The notes beneath the pieces are model-generated. The model was not told where the DNA came from and made no database searches. It saw nothing but the letters and a program-made list of their open reading frames with translations. From Melieria omissa (lineage: Eukaryota; Arthropoda; Insecta; Diptera; Ulidiidae), in the NCBI GenBank assembly GCA_963971225.1, contig OZ020269.1, positions 15,870,421 to 15,934,420 of the forward strand: a stretch of DNA of 64,000 bases. The letters run 5' to 3'. Position numbers and translations under genes: made by a program. Each line of letters opens with the position of its first letter. Within the stretch, counting starts at the first letter, position 1. Below, one piece after another: positions 1 to 13,170 of the stretch.

Positions 1-2917
1 TTACGATTCTTCTTATTGCATTCGCAAAGCGCGCATTGAAATGGGTCACATTGGTGCTTGAGCAGCCGTGCAACTTTAATGCGGTTTTAATGACTTTATC
101 GCGCCTTATGTGCGCCACTTGATTAGCTAGGAAGCAATTAAATTTGGCCAAAGCCAAAAGGAAACATAAATCAGTCCAGCACAAATACAAGGTCGCGCAT
201 TGGTCAAACAGCTCTCGAATTGGTCAATCAACTCGCTCCAATAATAAAATGTCGCCGCTTCGTTTGTGTGTAGGTATGTATATTTGTCAGGTGGTCATAC
301 TAGTGGACGGCGACTGTGGCTGGTTGGGCAACGCCACGCAACGCGTTGCCACAACATGCAAATTAGCAACAGCCGGCTGACAGCTGACAGCGCGAGTGCC
401 ATGGGCGATCTGTTGTCAGTCACTCGTCGAGTCCATTAGGAATTTACCGTATGCGCTCGAAACACACATACGCACTTGCAGACGTTAGACATGAATGTAC
501 GTACAAGCTTTGGCGTTTGTTAATTTGTTAAAATGAAAAATTGCAGGCCAGCGGCCAACATAAACTACAGAAATTTTAGCAAAATAAAAATGATACGTCA
601 GCAAGTTAGAATGGCTTCTGTCAGAGGTGAACAGCGGCGCTGCAGTGCGTCAATGCGTCAATTTGGCAAAGAAACACATTTAATTTTGGCTTCGAAGACG
701 GCTTCATAAAACCATAAAGCCAGCCATATCCTGTCGGCGCTGTTACGCTAACGTGCAGCGCCAGCGAGCGACCACCCGCAAGTTGTTTTTGTTGTTGTTG
801 TTGCTGCTGCTGACTGGATAGATGCATCGCCGCAAAGGCCACATTATTGAAGCTTAATTTGAAATAAATCATTCTGTGGATGATTTCATTGAAAAGCGCC
901 ACGCGGTGGTGTTGCTGCTGCGGTGGTTATGGCAGCGACGGACCGTTCGTTTTCAGCCAGCGGCGCCGTCCGCCAAACCACGCGTCCGCGTACTCACACG
1001 CGCGCGAGCAATAATTTGTAGACGCGCCAGCAGCCAGCAACCATCGGTTGCAGTAATAAAGCGAGTCGCAACGGCGGCGGCGGCGATCGCTTTAAGATGA
1101 ATTGATGTATTCATTCATTAAGTTTGCATCGTTCGCCTCGGCCACCACCGCACACGCCATCGAAACCGTCACCGGCCAGCTGAATGAAGTCAACTTCAGC
1201 GCCACGAAGTTGAATGGAATTGCATGAAGTTTATGAGGGACGCGGCAGCGTTGAATTGTTTCTATTTTTCACTTATTTTTTTAATAAACGCCACTCGCAC
1301 GCTGCATTGCCAATCGGCCAATATAGCATATAGTATGTGGCCAATGCCTATGCGAGCGGATGCGTGGCTGTTGTTTTTTTTATTATTAGCAGCCAAGCCG
1401 ACACAATCGCCAGGCGACGCGTTGTTATTTTGATGGCTAAATTGTTGTTGCAGGCATTAGTGCTGGTGGTAGCATAGTTTTCATTCCGCACATAACCAGC
1501 AGCAAAGGCTCGCTGCGGCAGCGGCTGCGCTTGAACTACAGTACGCTGCAGTTTGTGAAGTTTTGCTGCGAAACGAACAAATTGCAAAATTAAATTCCTG
1601 TTGCCAATTAGTTGTGCGCTGTCATTTGAAATGGTATACGCGATAGCTCAATCGGTCACCTGCTCAATGAGCGCAAGTGTATGTATGTGAATGTGTGAGT
1701 GTGTGAGTGTGTGTGCGCGATTTTACTTTGATGGGTCACTTATTGCAGTGAATTAGCAAAACGAGTTTGCTGCTTGAGTCTTTTGTTTTATTGTCAGCTT
1801 AGCGTGTGATTAATCGGATGGCAGCGAAATTGTCAGTAGCGTAATTTTCAAAGTAAATATTGGAATTTTTATTAAGTGTTGTTGGTGGCTGGTGTCGGTG
1901 CAGTTTGATTGATTTCATATTTAACTAATTTTTAAATTTATTTTAAATGATTTGAAATTTTATTTGATTCAAGTGTCACTTCAGACCAGTTTATGGCAGC
2001 AAAATAAAATAGATTTAATAATATTTTCTCTATACATGAAATAACATTTCAAAAAAACGCAAACTTTGCTGTCCCAATCGATTTGCATAGTAAACAAGAA
2101 AAACATTGGGTCTGTCATAATTGCAGTCAACGCCGTTCAGAGCCAATGCAGCGAACGGTAGCCAAATGGCTGTGATTAGTAAACACATGTTGCCCACTTT
2201 TTGCTCCAACTGAATTTTTCTTCTTCTATTTCTTTTAACTTGCAATTTTTTCAAATGGGCTTTTTGCTGTTTTGCTGCTACTACTCTACGTTTTGCCAAC
2301 AATCGTTTTTTAATATGCAAAGCCAGGAGGGCTCAATACAGCAGCAAATAGCAACAACAGCGTTGGCTTCAATTCACTTTCTAATATCTACGTCGCCTAT
2401 ATCTATTTTGCTCTGCTCTACTCTGCTTTGAAACATTTTATGACCTCACTGCAGGCAGCTGCAAAACTGCGCCCCACCGCCAATGCACCCAAAGTCGAGC
2501 GCTATGCATGCGAAATGCTCTTAAATCTTAATGACGCTACCAACGTTGGCGCGCGGCCAATGTTCAACGAGTCGGTGGTGCGACTGTGTATGGGCCAGAA
2601 GAAAGGAGCATAACGTTTTGTTTAAGTGCAGTGAGCGGCTGGGAACCCTCAAGCGACTATTTATTAGCGCGCCAGCACACACACACACCGACACAAACAC
2701 AAACACGCCGGAAAAATTGGTGCAATGGCCCAAGTTGGTGGTGCCTACTGCAACCCACTTGTTGCTATTGTTGTTGTTGTTTGCAGAAATGGTCTCAACA
2801 GCAACTTCTGCAGCCATGGCTGTTGCCTATTAGTCGCTGGACAGCGCAAGTCAAGTGAGCTGTTGTGGCGAAAATATTTTGCGCACTTCAGCGACAGCCG
2901 GAAATTTATGTAATAAA
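1..2917. other. non-coding unique DNA, no gene seen
   Basis: Only short open frames on both strands, with no recognisable domain and composition driven by CAG/CAA-type runs (for example around 790-815 and 2340-2360). Codon patterns do not look coding. It could be intergenic DNA or part of a long intron of a gene outside the window; the sequence alone does not decide. Confidence 0.6.
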
Positions 2918-3560
2918 ATTTTCATTTTATAAATGCACTTTTCATTATACAGGCAACTGGAATTAATTAGTTGAAGCTAAATTTGTGAATATTCAAAAAT
3001 CTAAAATTAAAAGTTTGCTGCTTGAGTCTTTCGTTTCAAAGTCATTAGCATTGCTTGCTTTTTGTTTATTTTATTTGAATGCAAGATAGTAGTTTGTCGC
3101 CTAAATCTTTCGTTTCAAAGTGCTATTCATTTTAAGAAACGTTTTACCTTGGCAATTCTTGTGATTTGCTGCTTGTCATTTGATGACAAAGGCTGGTCGT
3201 TGTTAATTTGAATTCTCTCACTTGAGATTTTTCATTTTAAAAGAATTTTCATTTTATAAATGCACTTTTCATTATACAGGCAACTGGAATTAATTAATTT
3301 TAGCTAAATTTGTGTATATTCAAAAATCTAAAATAAAAAGTTTGCTGTTTAAGTCTTTCGTTTCAAAGTCATTAGCGTTACTTGTTTCTGGTTTATTTTA
3401 TTTGAATACAAGAAAGTAGTTTGTTGCTTAAATCTTTCGTTTAAAAGTACTATTAATTTTAGGAAAAGTTTCACTTTGGCAATTCTTTTGATTTGCTGCT
3501 TGTCATTTGATGACATAGGCTGCTCGTTGTTAATTTGAATTCTCTCACTTGAGACCTTTC
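2918..3560. repeat. tandem duplication, about 327 bp unit, two copies
   Basis: The block starting with a TTTTCATTTTATAAATGCAC motif near 2918 recurs 327 bp later near 3245. Both copies run through the same series of landmarks (ACAGGCAACTGG, TTTGCTG, GTCTTTCGTTT, GCTGCTTGTCATTTGATGAC, GAATTCTCTCACTTGAGA). The copies differ by scattered substitutions, so the duplication is not recent. No coding potential. Confidence 0.85.
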
Positions 3561-4344
3561 CAACCCAAACAATTCAAATGTAACTTGTCATGTCGTTTCA
3601 TCAACAGGATTGCAGAAACATGTTTGCCCTTTTCACTGCGTCTATTCTTGCCGGCAAGTTTTGGCTGGCAGCCAACAGCAACACCGCGCAGTCACTTTAA
3701 CACAGCAACAACACAAAAAAAGCACTTTAAAAACGCCTAAAATGTCAGGGAAAATCTAATTTTCCATCAAACCGCCAGATAAGCGTAGCGTTGTGGGGGA
3801 CTGCGCATTTAACACTATTTCAAAAAAAAATTCATAACACAAAAAATGAAAAGCCAAAATTTGAAAATAATTGGTGGTGGTGACGCTCATGACTGCACAT
3901 GCGCACAGACGCACATCCGGTTGTGATGGCACTTCGCACCACTTTGCGCGCACAGCGTCCACGGCGCGTTGATGGCGGAATGTTGTGCCAAACAGAAATT
4001 TAGTTGTGTCACATTAAAAAGCAATTATCACCTTAAATTAACCACCGAAAAATGTCAAAAAATTGCTATTGCGCCACCACGCCCCCTCCACTTTATAGTT
4101 GCCGGTTGCTGTGCGCATTTGCCGCTCGGCTGACTGACAGTTGAGCCGAGTGCGCAACGGAAGGCTGAGATTGTGACATTTTCAACACTCGACATGATTT
4201 TGGCCTTTCTTCACTGTTATTATAATTTCGTTTGCCCAACTGTCGCATCGAAGTGCCACGTTTTGACATTTTTCTAATGACTTTTCAAACAACACTGCCG
4301 CTCGAAAAAATATGGAAAATTAACTTGTTGCGCATGTTTTGGGG

Positions 4345-4379
<35 letters not shown>

Positions 4380-5571
4380 AGTCGAACTGAACGCACCAAC
4401 CGAACAACAAGTTGAAGTTTAATTCGTTTTAAATTATGTTGTAGCATTGTTAGTGCTGCTCAATGCTGCGCTGTTTAATTTACCATTTGATAATTTGTGT
4501 TTTGCCCTTAGTTGTGCTGCTTTTTGGTTAACTCGGTTAAGCTAACAACTTTTCACATTCCTGCACAAGGTGCGCGCTGCTCCCTTAGAGCCCCACTGTG
4601 CGCTATTGTCACTGTGCACTGACTGGGTTTGTATGTATGTAGCTGACACTGTTAGCGGAAAGGAAGCGTATGCTATTTTTTTTTCAGCCACCAAGTGTCG
4701 CTTGTTGTTGTTATGACTGTCGTTATGATTGGTATTGGTATTGTTATGGTTGTGGTTATGGCGGTTGGGTCGTTAAATGTTTTAACAATTTAATTAAAGT
4801 TATGTTAAAAGTTTTTTCGTGTGTTTGTTGTTTTGTGTAGGGCGGGCGGGAAATGATTTCGACAAATTTTTAAGTGTGTTTTTCACACTGTTATGGGCAT
4901 TGTTGTTATTAATGTTTTCTTTTCAAGCCTTTGTGATTTATGCGTGAAAAAAGGTTGTTTTTGTACATAGGCACAGCTTAGACACATTTGAGTTTTTGAC
5001 ATTTCATTTTGATTGTTTGCTAGAAGCTGAAGCCAAATTAAAATAATTAAGTCAATTTGAAATAATGACAATTGGTGAACATTTTTTATTAATAAGTACT
5101 GTGTAGCAATCGAAAAATATTACTTTGTTTTGTAATAAAAATTTTATGAATACGTTAAGATGTAAGCAACCGAAAAGTGTGAAATTACGTGAACTATGTG
5201 TTGTGGCAATAAAGTGTTGGGAAATAAATGCTTAATTTTTTTCATTGTGAACATGATTACATTTGCAGTTGTTTATGATTTTTCAATAATAGAGAAAAGT
5301 ACAGTTGAGAGCCCTTGGGTTATGTTTCTTTCATTTCAGTATAATTTCATGAATATTATTTTTATTGTTATAAATTTTCAAAATTTTTCATTACATTACA
5401 TTAATTAATTTTGTAATTTTATATTTATTTGATTTTAATTTATTATGATTATTTTTATTTTATGAATTTTTTTTTACTTTTCTATTAATTTTAGCATAAA
5501 ATCATTTTAATGTTAAAAAAATATTTATTCAAATTTTTGAATTTGATAGTTTATTAAAACTTTTGAACTTT
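3561..5571. other. non-coding DNA, no gene seen
   Basis: No supported gene. The stretch contains a (CA)n microsatellite at 4354-4379 and becomes steadily richer in A+T towards 5.5 kb. Confidence 0.6.
4354..4379. repeat. (CA)13 microsatellite
   Basis: Uninterrupted CA dinucleotide run. Confidence 0.95.
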
Positions 5572-5949
5572 TTTTATTTTATTTTGTTTTATTTTGTTTT
5601 ATTTTGTTTTATTTTGTTTTATTTTGTTTTATTTTATTTTATTTTATTTTATTTTATTTTATTTTATTTTATTTTATTTTGTTTTATTTTATTTTATTTT
5701 ATTTTATTTTATTTTATTTTATTTTATTTGATTTTATTTTATTTTATTTTATTTTATTTTATTTTATTTTATTTTATTTTATTTTATTTTATTTTATTTT
5801 ATTTTATTTTATTTTATTTTATTTTATTTTATTTTATTTTATTTTATTTTATGTTATTTTATTTTATTTTATTTTATTTTATTTTATTTTATTTTATTTT
5901 ATTTTATTTTATTTTATTTGATTTTATTTTATTTTATTTTATTTTATTG
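5572..5949. repeat. (TTTTA)n pentanucleotide satellite
   Basis: About 375 bp of nearly perfect TTTTA repeats, with a TTTTG variant block at the left edge and isolated TTTTG, TTTGA and TTATG variants inside. It lies in a wider AT-rich zone (about 5,400-6,280). The long Phe/Ile/Leu/Tyr open frames here are artefacts of a repeat lacking stop codons in some frames. Confidence 0.97.
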
Positions 5950-6280
5950 TGATTAAATTGAATTTATTTTAATTGTTTAATTTGATTAGTTTTTTTAATT
6001 TTTTGCTTTACATTATATTATTTCAATAACATAATCTTTATCTATTTTTTTAATTTTACATTTATTTATTTTTATTTTATTATGATTATTTTATTATTTT
6101 CTAATTTTAATTTTATATTTATTTGATTTGATATTATTTTATTATGATTATTTTCATTTTATAAAAATTTGTTATTAATTTTTTAGTTTTTTATTTATTA
6201 ATTTTAATCTTCATTTTTTTTTTTTATTCATTTGATTTGATTTGTTTTATTATTTATAAATTTTTTTATTTTTTCAAAAA

Positions 6281-7497
6281 GGATGAAAATGCACTTCGTT
6301 ATCATCAAAAATGGTTTTATTGCTTTTCAAAGTATTCTCCTTGAAGATTTATACACTTTTGCATGCGCTCAAACCAATTGTCGAAGCACTTTTTCACTCC
6401 GATTGAGACACCTCCAAAACATGGTTTTTGAATGCTTTAGCAGCAACTTCTGGCGATGAAAATCGTTGACCACGCACTTTTTTTGGTGTGCTAAATAAAA
6501 AGAAGTCGTTGAGTGCAGAGCTGTATGGCGGATGGCCCATTAAATCGATGCTTTGGTCGATCAAACAAGCGGTTGTTTGAGCCGATGTGTTAAAGCGCGC
6601 ATTGTCCTGGTGAAGAATGATTCGGCGTCGGCGGTTGTTTTTCCGTATTTCGTTGAACACTTCTGTCAAACAAATTGTTATGTACCACTCAGAATTGACC
6701 GCTCTACGTTGCTCTAACGGCACAGTAGCCATATGACCAGTTTTGCTGAAGAAACAGGCGATAATTTTCTTCGATGTGCTGCGTGCCCGAACAACATTTA
6801 TTGGATTTGGCTCGTCTTGAAAGACCCACATAGTCGATTGCTGTTTTGTTTCGGGCTCATACGCATATATCCATGATTCGTCAACTGTCACGATATTATA
6901 AACGTCTTTCGAAATCCGCGATCGAATTTTTTCATCATTTCTGCGCACCAATCGATACGAGCCTTTTTTGAGATTATAAATTATCCGAGATCCCACGAGA
7001 ACAAATCTTTCTGACAGCTAAATGTTCATGCAATATCGAATACACGGCCGTGGAACTAATGCCCAAGGATGCCTCTATCTCACGATATGTCACATGACGG
7101 TCTTTCATTATCAGTTCACGCACAACATCGATGATTTCTGGCACATTGACCGATTTCGGACGACCTTCACGAAATTCGTCCTGGAGCAAACGGCGACCAC
7201 GCTTGAATTCGTTAAACCAGTTATAAATTGTCTTGAGGGTTGGTGCTTCATCACCAAATGCGGAATGAAGGTGATGGAAGCCCTGTTGTTGAGATCATTC
7301 ACTTCGGAAATCGTAAAAAATTATTGCTCAAAAATTTTCACGAGTTAAATCAATTTTTTGACCGAGATGAATTTTTCAAGTCAGTGTAAACAACGCAAAT
7401 AGCGCTTGAACATCAAAATGTTCTAAGCACATTTATGGTAAAAAATTACAAACTTTTCAATGGCAATCTCAGATTTTTCGAAAACTTACTCATCCCT
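6281..7497 (-). mobile_element. degenerate mariner element (irritans/cecropia-like)
   Basis: The body encodes a broken mariner transposase read on the minus strand. The ends are approximate: GGATGAAAATGC near 6284 and, inverted, GGATGAGTAAG near 7490 look like worn terminal inverted repeats, but the match is partial and I could not place a clear TA duplication. The size (about 1.2 kb) fits mariners. It lies just right of the TTTTA satellite. Confidence 0.75.
6318..7262 (-). pseudogene. mariner transposase pseudogene, several frameshifts
   Basis: Cut-and-paste transposase of the mariner family. On the minus strand the N-terminal helix-turn-helix part reads RHVTYREIEASLG (around 7110) and then shifts frame near 6975-7000. 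The catalytic part has VTVDESW (first Asp) and ILHQDNAR (second Asp). The usual SPDLAPND block carrying the third Asp is reduced to SSALND, so the catalytic triad is incomplete. A further frameshift near 6395 ends the main frame after SQSE, while the expected C-terminal GEYFEKQ continues in another frame to about 6318. With at least two frameshifts and a lost catalytic residue the gene is dead. Subfamily assignment is from remembered family motifs. Confidence 0.85.
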
Positions 7498-10400
7498 ATT
7501 GAAAATATATAAAAGGCAGCCTACGTATTTTACATTCATTTCATTTTCTTTTATATTTATTTGAATTTATTTTATTATGATTATTTTTATTTTATAAATA
7601 CTTTTTTATTATTTGTAATTATTTTTGAGTTGCTTCCCATTGTAAAATAAATAAAATAAATAATATTACAAAAGGCAGTAGTCATTTTTTAACATTTTTT
7701 TATTAATATATTTGATTCAATCAGTCAGATGCATACGTTTCTTGTCTAAATTTCGTTCTGTATTTTTTTTTTTAATTTTTGAAACAACTAAAGCAACAAG
7801 GCGGACACGTCTGAGTAGCGACGCTTGAGTGCCGGCTCCTTTGCCGCACTTCATAATGAATGATACACATATGATTTATATGCCGCGCTCAGGATTGGCG
7901 CCAGTGTCGGCAGCATTTGTTTGAAGTTGCCGCCCCCTTCTTGGTGCATGTATGTGTGTGTATTTCGGTTCAGTTCATGTCTCTGAGGATGCCTTATTTT
8001 CGAGGATGGCAGCACCCAACATGTCGAGATATGAAATTTATTGGGAATTTATAAAAAGCCTGTAGCTGCACAAAGACGGCGAGCTGTTCACACCTTCCAA
8101 AATTTGATTATTCAAAAATATACACACACACACGAAATACAACAATGGATGGCAAACGAAAACGTGGGGCACCAAAAAATAAAACATTTATATTCAAGTC
8201 TTACGAAACATATGAAAGTAAAATAAAAACAAAGAGCACAGTTTGATTGTCCAAAACCAGATAATTTTAAAGGAATACATTCAAAGGAATTAAAGCAAAG
8301 CAAAATATGCAGTTTTGAGCGAATTTGATTTGCATTTACAACTTGCAGACTACCTACAAATTTGCACTAAGGACATTCAAGGACATTGGCAAATTGCATT
8401 TGCTGTTCCACTATCGGCACGGCAGATCACGGAACAGGGTTTCCGCTTCGTTTGAGTGTTAATGATATCATTGCAACGCACACCTATTGACTTGGTCGGC
8501 CTGGTCGGTGCGATAGACATCAACCACTATGCCGCGCAGTAGCGCGTTTCAATGGTTTCGGGACCCTTTTACCTATCTCGAAGCAGCCAAGTTAAGGTGG
8601 CTACACGGCAACCCGCAGCGACGTCTATTGTGCACTCATTTGTTAATGAGGTCGATTGCTCTAATTTTCTTATTCGGCCGCCACCAGCGCGGCGAGTGCA
8701 AGGGTCAAGCCGGCATTGTGTTGTCTGCCATTGTGTCGAGTAAACAATCCTTGCAGGATTATCCTGCCGCAAGGGAAGAGGGTAGATGGTACACTTGCTG
8801 CGCAACGAATAAATGTGGAAAGCCATTTGCAAATCTTAGCGCCGGGCTTAAGGCTCATTTGCTTTGGTTCGAATGGTACTGCATTGCTTTCGTTTGGAGC
8901 GCCGCCTACGGTGTTCGGCGGCTTTGTATCGCCTTTGCTGATATACATTGGCAAATTCTTTTTGTTGGAATTTGTGGCAAGTGACGAATTGAATTCTAAG
9001 AGGGCGAATACACTACAAACAAAGAAATGCATCTATCTATCAATCATGAAATTCCAGAAGCTATTCGAGCAAGAAGAGTTTTCCAATATAACAACTAATG
9101 CAGCATTGAACTGCACATCCGCATTGTCTTTGGCCAATGGCCAAAGCCAAAGGCCAACACATGCAACACTCAATGGCCTTGAAAGACTTTTCCACACACT
9201 TACCAAGCCGTCAGCATCTTCAGCTGCAGTCGCTCATCAACGTCGAAAACTCCAGCCGCACGATTCACAAGACAAATGCATTTTTAATTGGATCACCAAA
9301 CTTTACTGCATATAAACAACTGATGTTGTTGTTGTTGTGGTTGTGCTATGAGCGGCGGGAAGTTCATAAAATGCTAATAAAATTTCGATTTATCATTTTG
9401 TGCGCATGCGTGCGTGCTGCTGTATGTCAGTACGTCAATTTGCTGGCTTTCCGCGCTCGGCCGCTAGTCAGTCAGTCAGCCATTATAAATGCTGCCCTTG
9501 AGCTGATTTCTATTCTATTTTTTATGTTGTTGTTTGGCCACATTTTTCCTTGCAATTTTGCTTTTCTTTATCCTACACACTGGTTCGGGCGGTGGAAAGG
9601 AAGTGGGGCGAGCGAAAATACGAATTGCATGCGGCAAAATGTTTGGTCATCGCGTAAAATTGCTGTGTCACACCTTAGCGCTGGTTGCTGTTGTCGTTGC
9701 TGTTGATAATGTTGTTGTTGTTGCTCATGACGATGCTACCACAAATGGTGTGATTAGTTGCTGAGCAAACAAGTTAACATTTTCATTCCACTGCACGTCA
9801 CAGACGGACAACACACTTTGGCATTTCCTTGTTGAAGTGTCTTCTAGTTCATGACATGGCACCTGTATCTACGGCATCCAAGGCACCAACAACAACAACA
9901 ACAACTGCAACAGTCCAAGAAAAGCAACAGCTACAAGCAGCATAATCCATTGGAATTGTTGTTTTTTTATTTTCCTAACATTTCAATTTTTCAATATTCA
10001 ATGTTGTTGATGTTGTGGCTTTTGAAATGAAAATTAAGTCATCAAGCCGCAACTTGTGTCTGTCCAGCATGTCCAGTGAAGTGGCCCATGCTCGAAGCAA
10101 TGCTCAAAAGTCAACGAAAAAAGACAAAATCGAACAAACATATCCATTTGTAGAAACACTAAAGTTTGGAGCGAGGCTACAGGCTGCACGTGCATGAATC
10201 TATTTAAGTATGCATGTAAATTTGTATGATGTATTGGTTTATATGTAAATATGAATGTGCACACACTCGAGAGTTTATAATCTTAACAAATCTTTATTTG
10301 TCTTATGCGGAGATTTGAGCTCATCAGCATTTAGGGGCAATGCGTGCGTCCAAAGTATTTTGGTCAAGTGAATGAATGGATAGACAGTTGAAACAGACGG

Positions 10401-10539
10401 ACAGAGAGTGGAGTGTAACGATCAGACGCAGAGGAGAAAGACGCAAGTCTGGCAATGATGAATGGGTTAAGTTGACATTTGAGAGTTTTAATCGTCAAGC
10501 TGTGAGCCTACGTTAAATGTTGGTTGAATGCTGTTTATG
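7498..10539. other. non-coding DNA, no gene seen
   Basis: Several open frames of 120-199 codons lie around 8,529-9,706 on both strands and overlap each other. None shows a domain, signal peptide or consistent exon signals. CAA/TTG simple-sequence runs are scattered through it (9,325, 9,690, 9,890). Confidence 0.5.
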
Positions 10540-10543
10540 TTAA

Positions 10544-11283
10544 CCTTCGAAGAACAGATCTATGATTTCAATCATCGGGAACACTCTGGGTCAATTAGAC
10601 CCTGTTGATTTTTATGGCTATTAAAATTAAAGGTGTTGATTTAAAGTAAAGCTGGCGTGTACTTTGTACATTACTTAACCCTTTAGACCCCAAAGTTTCC
10701 TGAGAGCAACTTCACCTATTTGCCATCTTATAGCAAAAGCCACAAGCAAAAGGGTTCAATTAAAGTAGGCATCAACAAATAAATATTTTAGAAGTGAATT
10801 CAAAGCCAATTACAGAAATTCTACTGGTCTTCCCAAAATAACTTCCAATAATTTGCAGCGATATCAGGGAAAGTTTGTGTTCTAATTGAAGTCTACGAAT
10901 TGGGCGCATTTGATCAAAACTCTGTTTCTTTAACATAGGTTAAGTAAAATGAAAAAGTGATGATTTTGTATTTGTCCATAAATACTGAATAATATTTCTC
11001 TAATTAAAAAGATATTGATTCAAAATTTATTTGACCCGTTTTAAGCTAAAATTGTTCAAAAGTCAACTAGATCTAGAACTCTAACAAAGAGGTGTGGCGA
11101 CTTCAAATGTCGTGTACACACTTCTTAGACAAGTTTTTCATGATTTAAATAAAAAGTAATATCGAGACACCGGGCGAAGGGGTCGAAAGGGTTGATCAAA
11201 TTGGCGGGAAAAAAGTCTTGAAACAAGTATAGCAGGGATATATATGGGTCTATTATTATATAACCCTGTATGTTCTCAAAAGG
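10544..11283. mobile_element. candidate piggyBac-type non-autonomous element
   Basis: TTAA at 10540-10543 is followed by CCTTCGAAGAACA. The inverted partner before TTAA at 11284-11287 reads CCTTTTGAGAACA outward. TTAA duplications with CCY-starting ends are typical of piggyBac-class elements. The inverted repeats match only about 11 of 15 bases, so this is tentative. It contains a second TTAA-type candidate (10679-11191). No transposase frame. Confidence 0.4.
10679..11191. mobile_element. candidate piggyBac-type MITE nested in the 10.5-11.3 kb element
   Basis: Starts after TTAA (10675-10678) with CCCTTTAGACCCC. The right end, read inward, is CCCTTTCGACCCC before TTGA (11192-11195), a one-base change from TTAA. 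The 13-base ends differ at one position. About 513 bp, no coding capacity. Confidence 0.55.
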
Positions 11284-11287
11284 TTAA

Positions 11288-12150
11288 AGCTTGTTTAGTT
11301 GGTGCAAAGTGCGCATAGGTACTTATTAAAACAAAATAATAATATGGACAGGATTTTAAGATCCAAAGTGTGTGTTTAGACAAAGAAATCGTGGATATTC
11401 ATTGTGCAAAGGATAAATCCAAACATGATGCAAATGCGTAGTAAAAAATGGCACTAAAAATTTTACTGGTTATCTCGACTTTTCTAGTTAGAATAGATAC
11501 AGCTTCTTTTTCCAAACCGCAATACGATTCTGGGCCGACAAAGGGGGTAGAAACGCGCCTCCTTGGAAGCTTCTTGGTCTGTTAATTTTTTTCAATTCCA
11601 GCGTCACCCAAAACTCAGATGACCCATACTTGATTGTAGAGGTTCGTTTAGCTTTTCAAGGAATTCTAAAAACTAAGCGTACAACAACTCTTATCAATAG
11701 GTGTGTTTTTGGTCTAAATCGATGGCCCCTTTTAGGGTTATCCAAGTTTTTGTTCTATCAAAAAGAGCTAATTGTTTCGGATCCAGCTGGGTTTCTCTTG
11801 GTCTAAGTAAGCAGTTAAAAAGCCAATCTAAAATGGAAGTTATAGGTATGGATAGACACTTATCTTAAGCTTTCGTATGACGCAGCAGCATGGACCTCAT
11901 CACAATTTTGTGTGGGTGTACAACGATGAACGGAAGAAAATGTCATTGATTGAAGATTTAATTGTCTGAAAACCTGTTTTTTATACAAAGCTTAGGCAAA
12001 TGTAGCTGTAGCTTGTAGTCGTGAGGAAGTAAGAAAGTAAATTGATCCAGTTTGATTAAATGATATATTATTATTACGTATAGGGAACGTTACAGGAACA
12101 CAGACAGGTTGATCCAATTGTCCATTGTACCGCGACAAAGGCTTCCTTGA
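11288..12150. other. non-coding DNA, nothing recognised
   Basis: No open frame or repeat structure that I can support. Confidence 0.5.
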
Positions 12151-12257
12151 AATCGAAACTAAAATCGGTAGTCCAGCGGGTAGCGTGCAGGCTTCTCATG
12201 CTACAGGCCCTAGGTTCGATTCCTAGCTCGGGCTGATGAAACACTCGTCTACTTTTA

Positions 12258-13170
12258 TAGGGTGGTCCATATAGCGTTTGGAATTTTAACTACGCTTTAT
12301 TTCGAGAATGGAAGTCCAAATGTCATAATTTAGTTAAAAGTTTGACATTTACGAAATGGGATGCTGTACGCATCAACCAAATTGGGAAATATTGGGAACT
12401 TATTTCCAAAGCGGAGAGTCTTCAAACAAAACTGTAAGAAAGTAGAAAAAAAAATCAAAAAAAAGATTGGCCTTCAACTGGCCTTCAATTTGTGGATCAA
12501 TTTGTGAAGCGAGCTAGTGAAATTGAATCGTTAGTGGACCAAAAAAACCCGTTCCCGTTCTCATGCAGTGCGCACAGCCGAAAGCATTGCTTTTGTAGCC
12601 GAAAATGTGCGTGAACATCCATCAACGCCAACTCGCCATCGCTCTCAGGAATTGAACATTTCTCGCACTTCTTTGATGAGAATTTTACATAAAGATCTCG
12701 GTATGAAGGCTTACAAAATTCAATTGGTCCAAGAACTGAAGGCTCATGACCATTCGGCACGTAAAAATCGAACTTTTGGGCACCGTTTTCGAAAATCGAA
12801 TAATCAGCTGAAATTCTGAAGTCAATTGGCCGCCTCGGAGCTGCGATTAAGTTCGTTGAACCTTTTTTTGTGGGGAGCAGTAAAGGACACGTGTTACGCT
12901 AACCCTCCAGAGACGATTGAAGCTTTGAAACGTGAAATCGAAGTTGCCATTCAGGAAATTCTACCCGGAATAATTGAAAAAATACTTGAAAATTGGGTTG
13001 ACCGAATGGCGTACTGTAAGACCAGTCGTGGTAGTCATATGAACGATATCGTTTTTCATTCTTAAATAACAAAGTCCAAGCTTTGTAATAAAACCGGAAT
13101 TTTCAAAAAATATTCATTAGGTTTGTTTTAATAACCGATTCAAATTCCAAATCTTAAATGGTCCACCCTG
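12258..13170 (+). mobile_element. internally deleted Tc1/mariner-class element inserted in a SINE
   Basis: Terminal inverted repeats start YAGGGTGG(T/A)CCAT at both ends and extend about 30 bp, including a shared TTTGGAATTT. They are flanked by TA at 12256-12257 and 13171-13172. The uninterrupted SINE copies read ACTTTTATCGCT at this position, which is the sequence expected once the element and one TA are removed, so the boundaries are supported by an empty site. At 913 bp it keeps both ends and parts of a transposase. Confidence 0.92.
12568..13065 (+). pseudogene. transposase remnant with the catalytic core deleted
   Basis: The N-terminal part has the helix-turn-helix region (RTAESIAFVAENVREHPSTP, SRTSLMRILHKDLGMKAYK). 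It breaks off near 12765-12820. The frame resumes with the C-terminal part: NLFLWGAVKDTCYANPPETI, then ENWVDRMAYC and a final NDIVFHS (12840-13065). The middle, which in relatives holds the first two catalytic acids and most of the DDE domain, is gone. The element is therefore non-autonomous. The family is an IS630/Tc1/mariner transposase with a DDE_3-type domain, recognised from remembered motifs. Confidence 0.85.

Noticed and set aside
5563..5952. Two long open frames of Phe, Ile, Leu and Tyr
   Set aside because: Translation of the TTTTA repeat; no coding meaning.
8529..9706. Overlapping open frames of up to 199 codons on both strands
   Set aside because: No domain, no consistent splice signals, overlapping in several frames, and composition like the surrounding non-coding DNA.
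12168..12235. Possible tRNA gene (A and B boxes)
   Set aside because: Same head occurs in three dispersed copies attached to a shared body and tail, so it is a SINE; pairing of the stems is poor.
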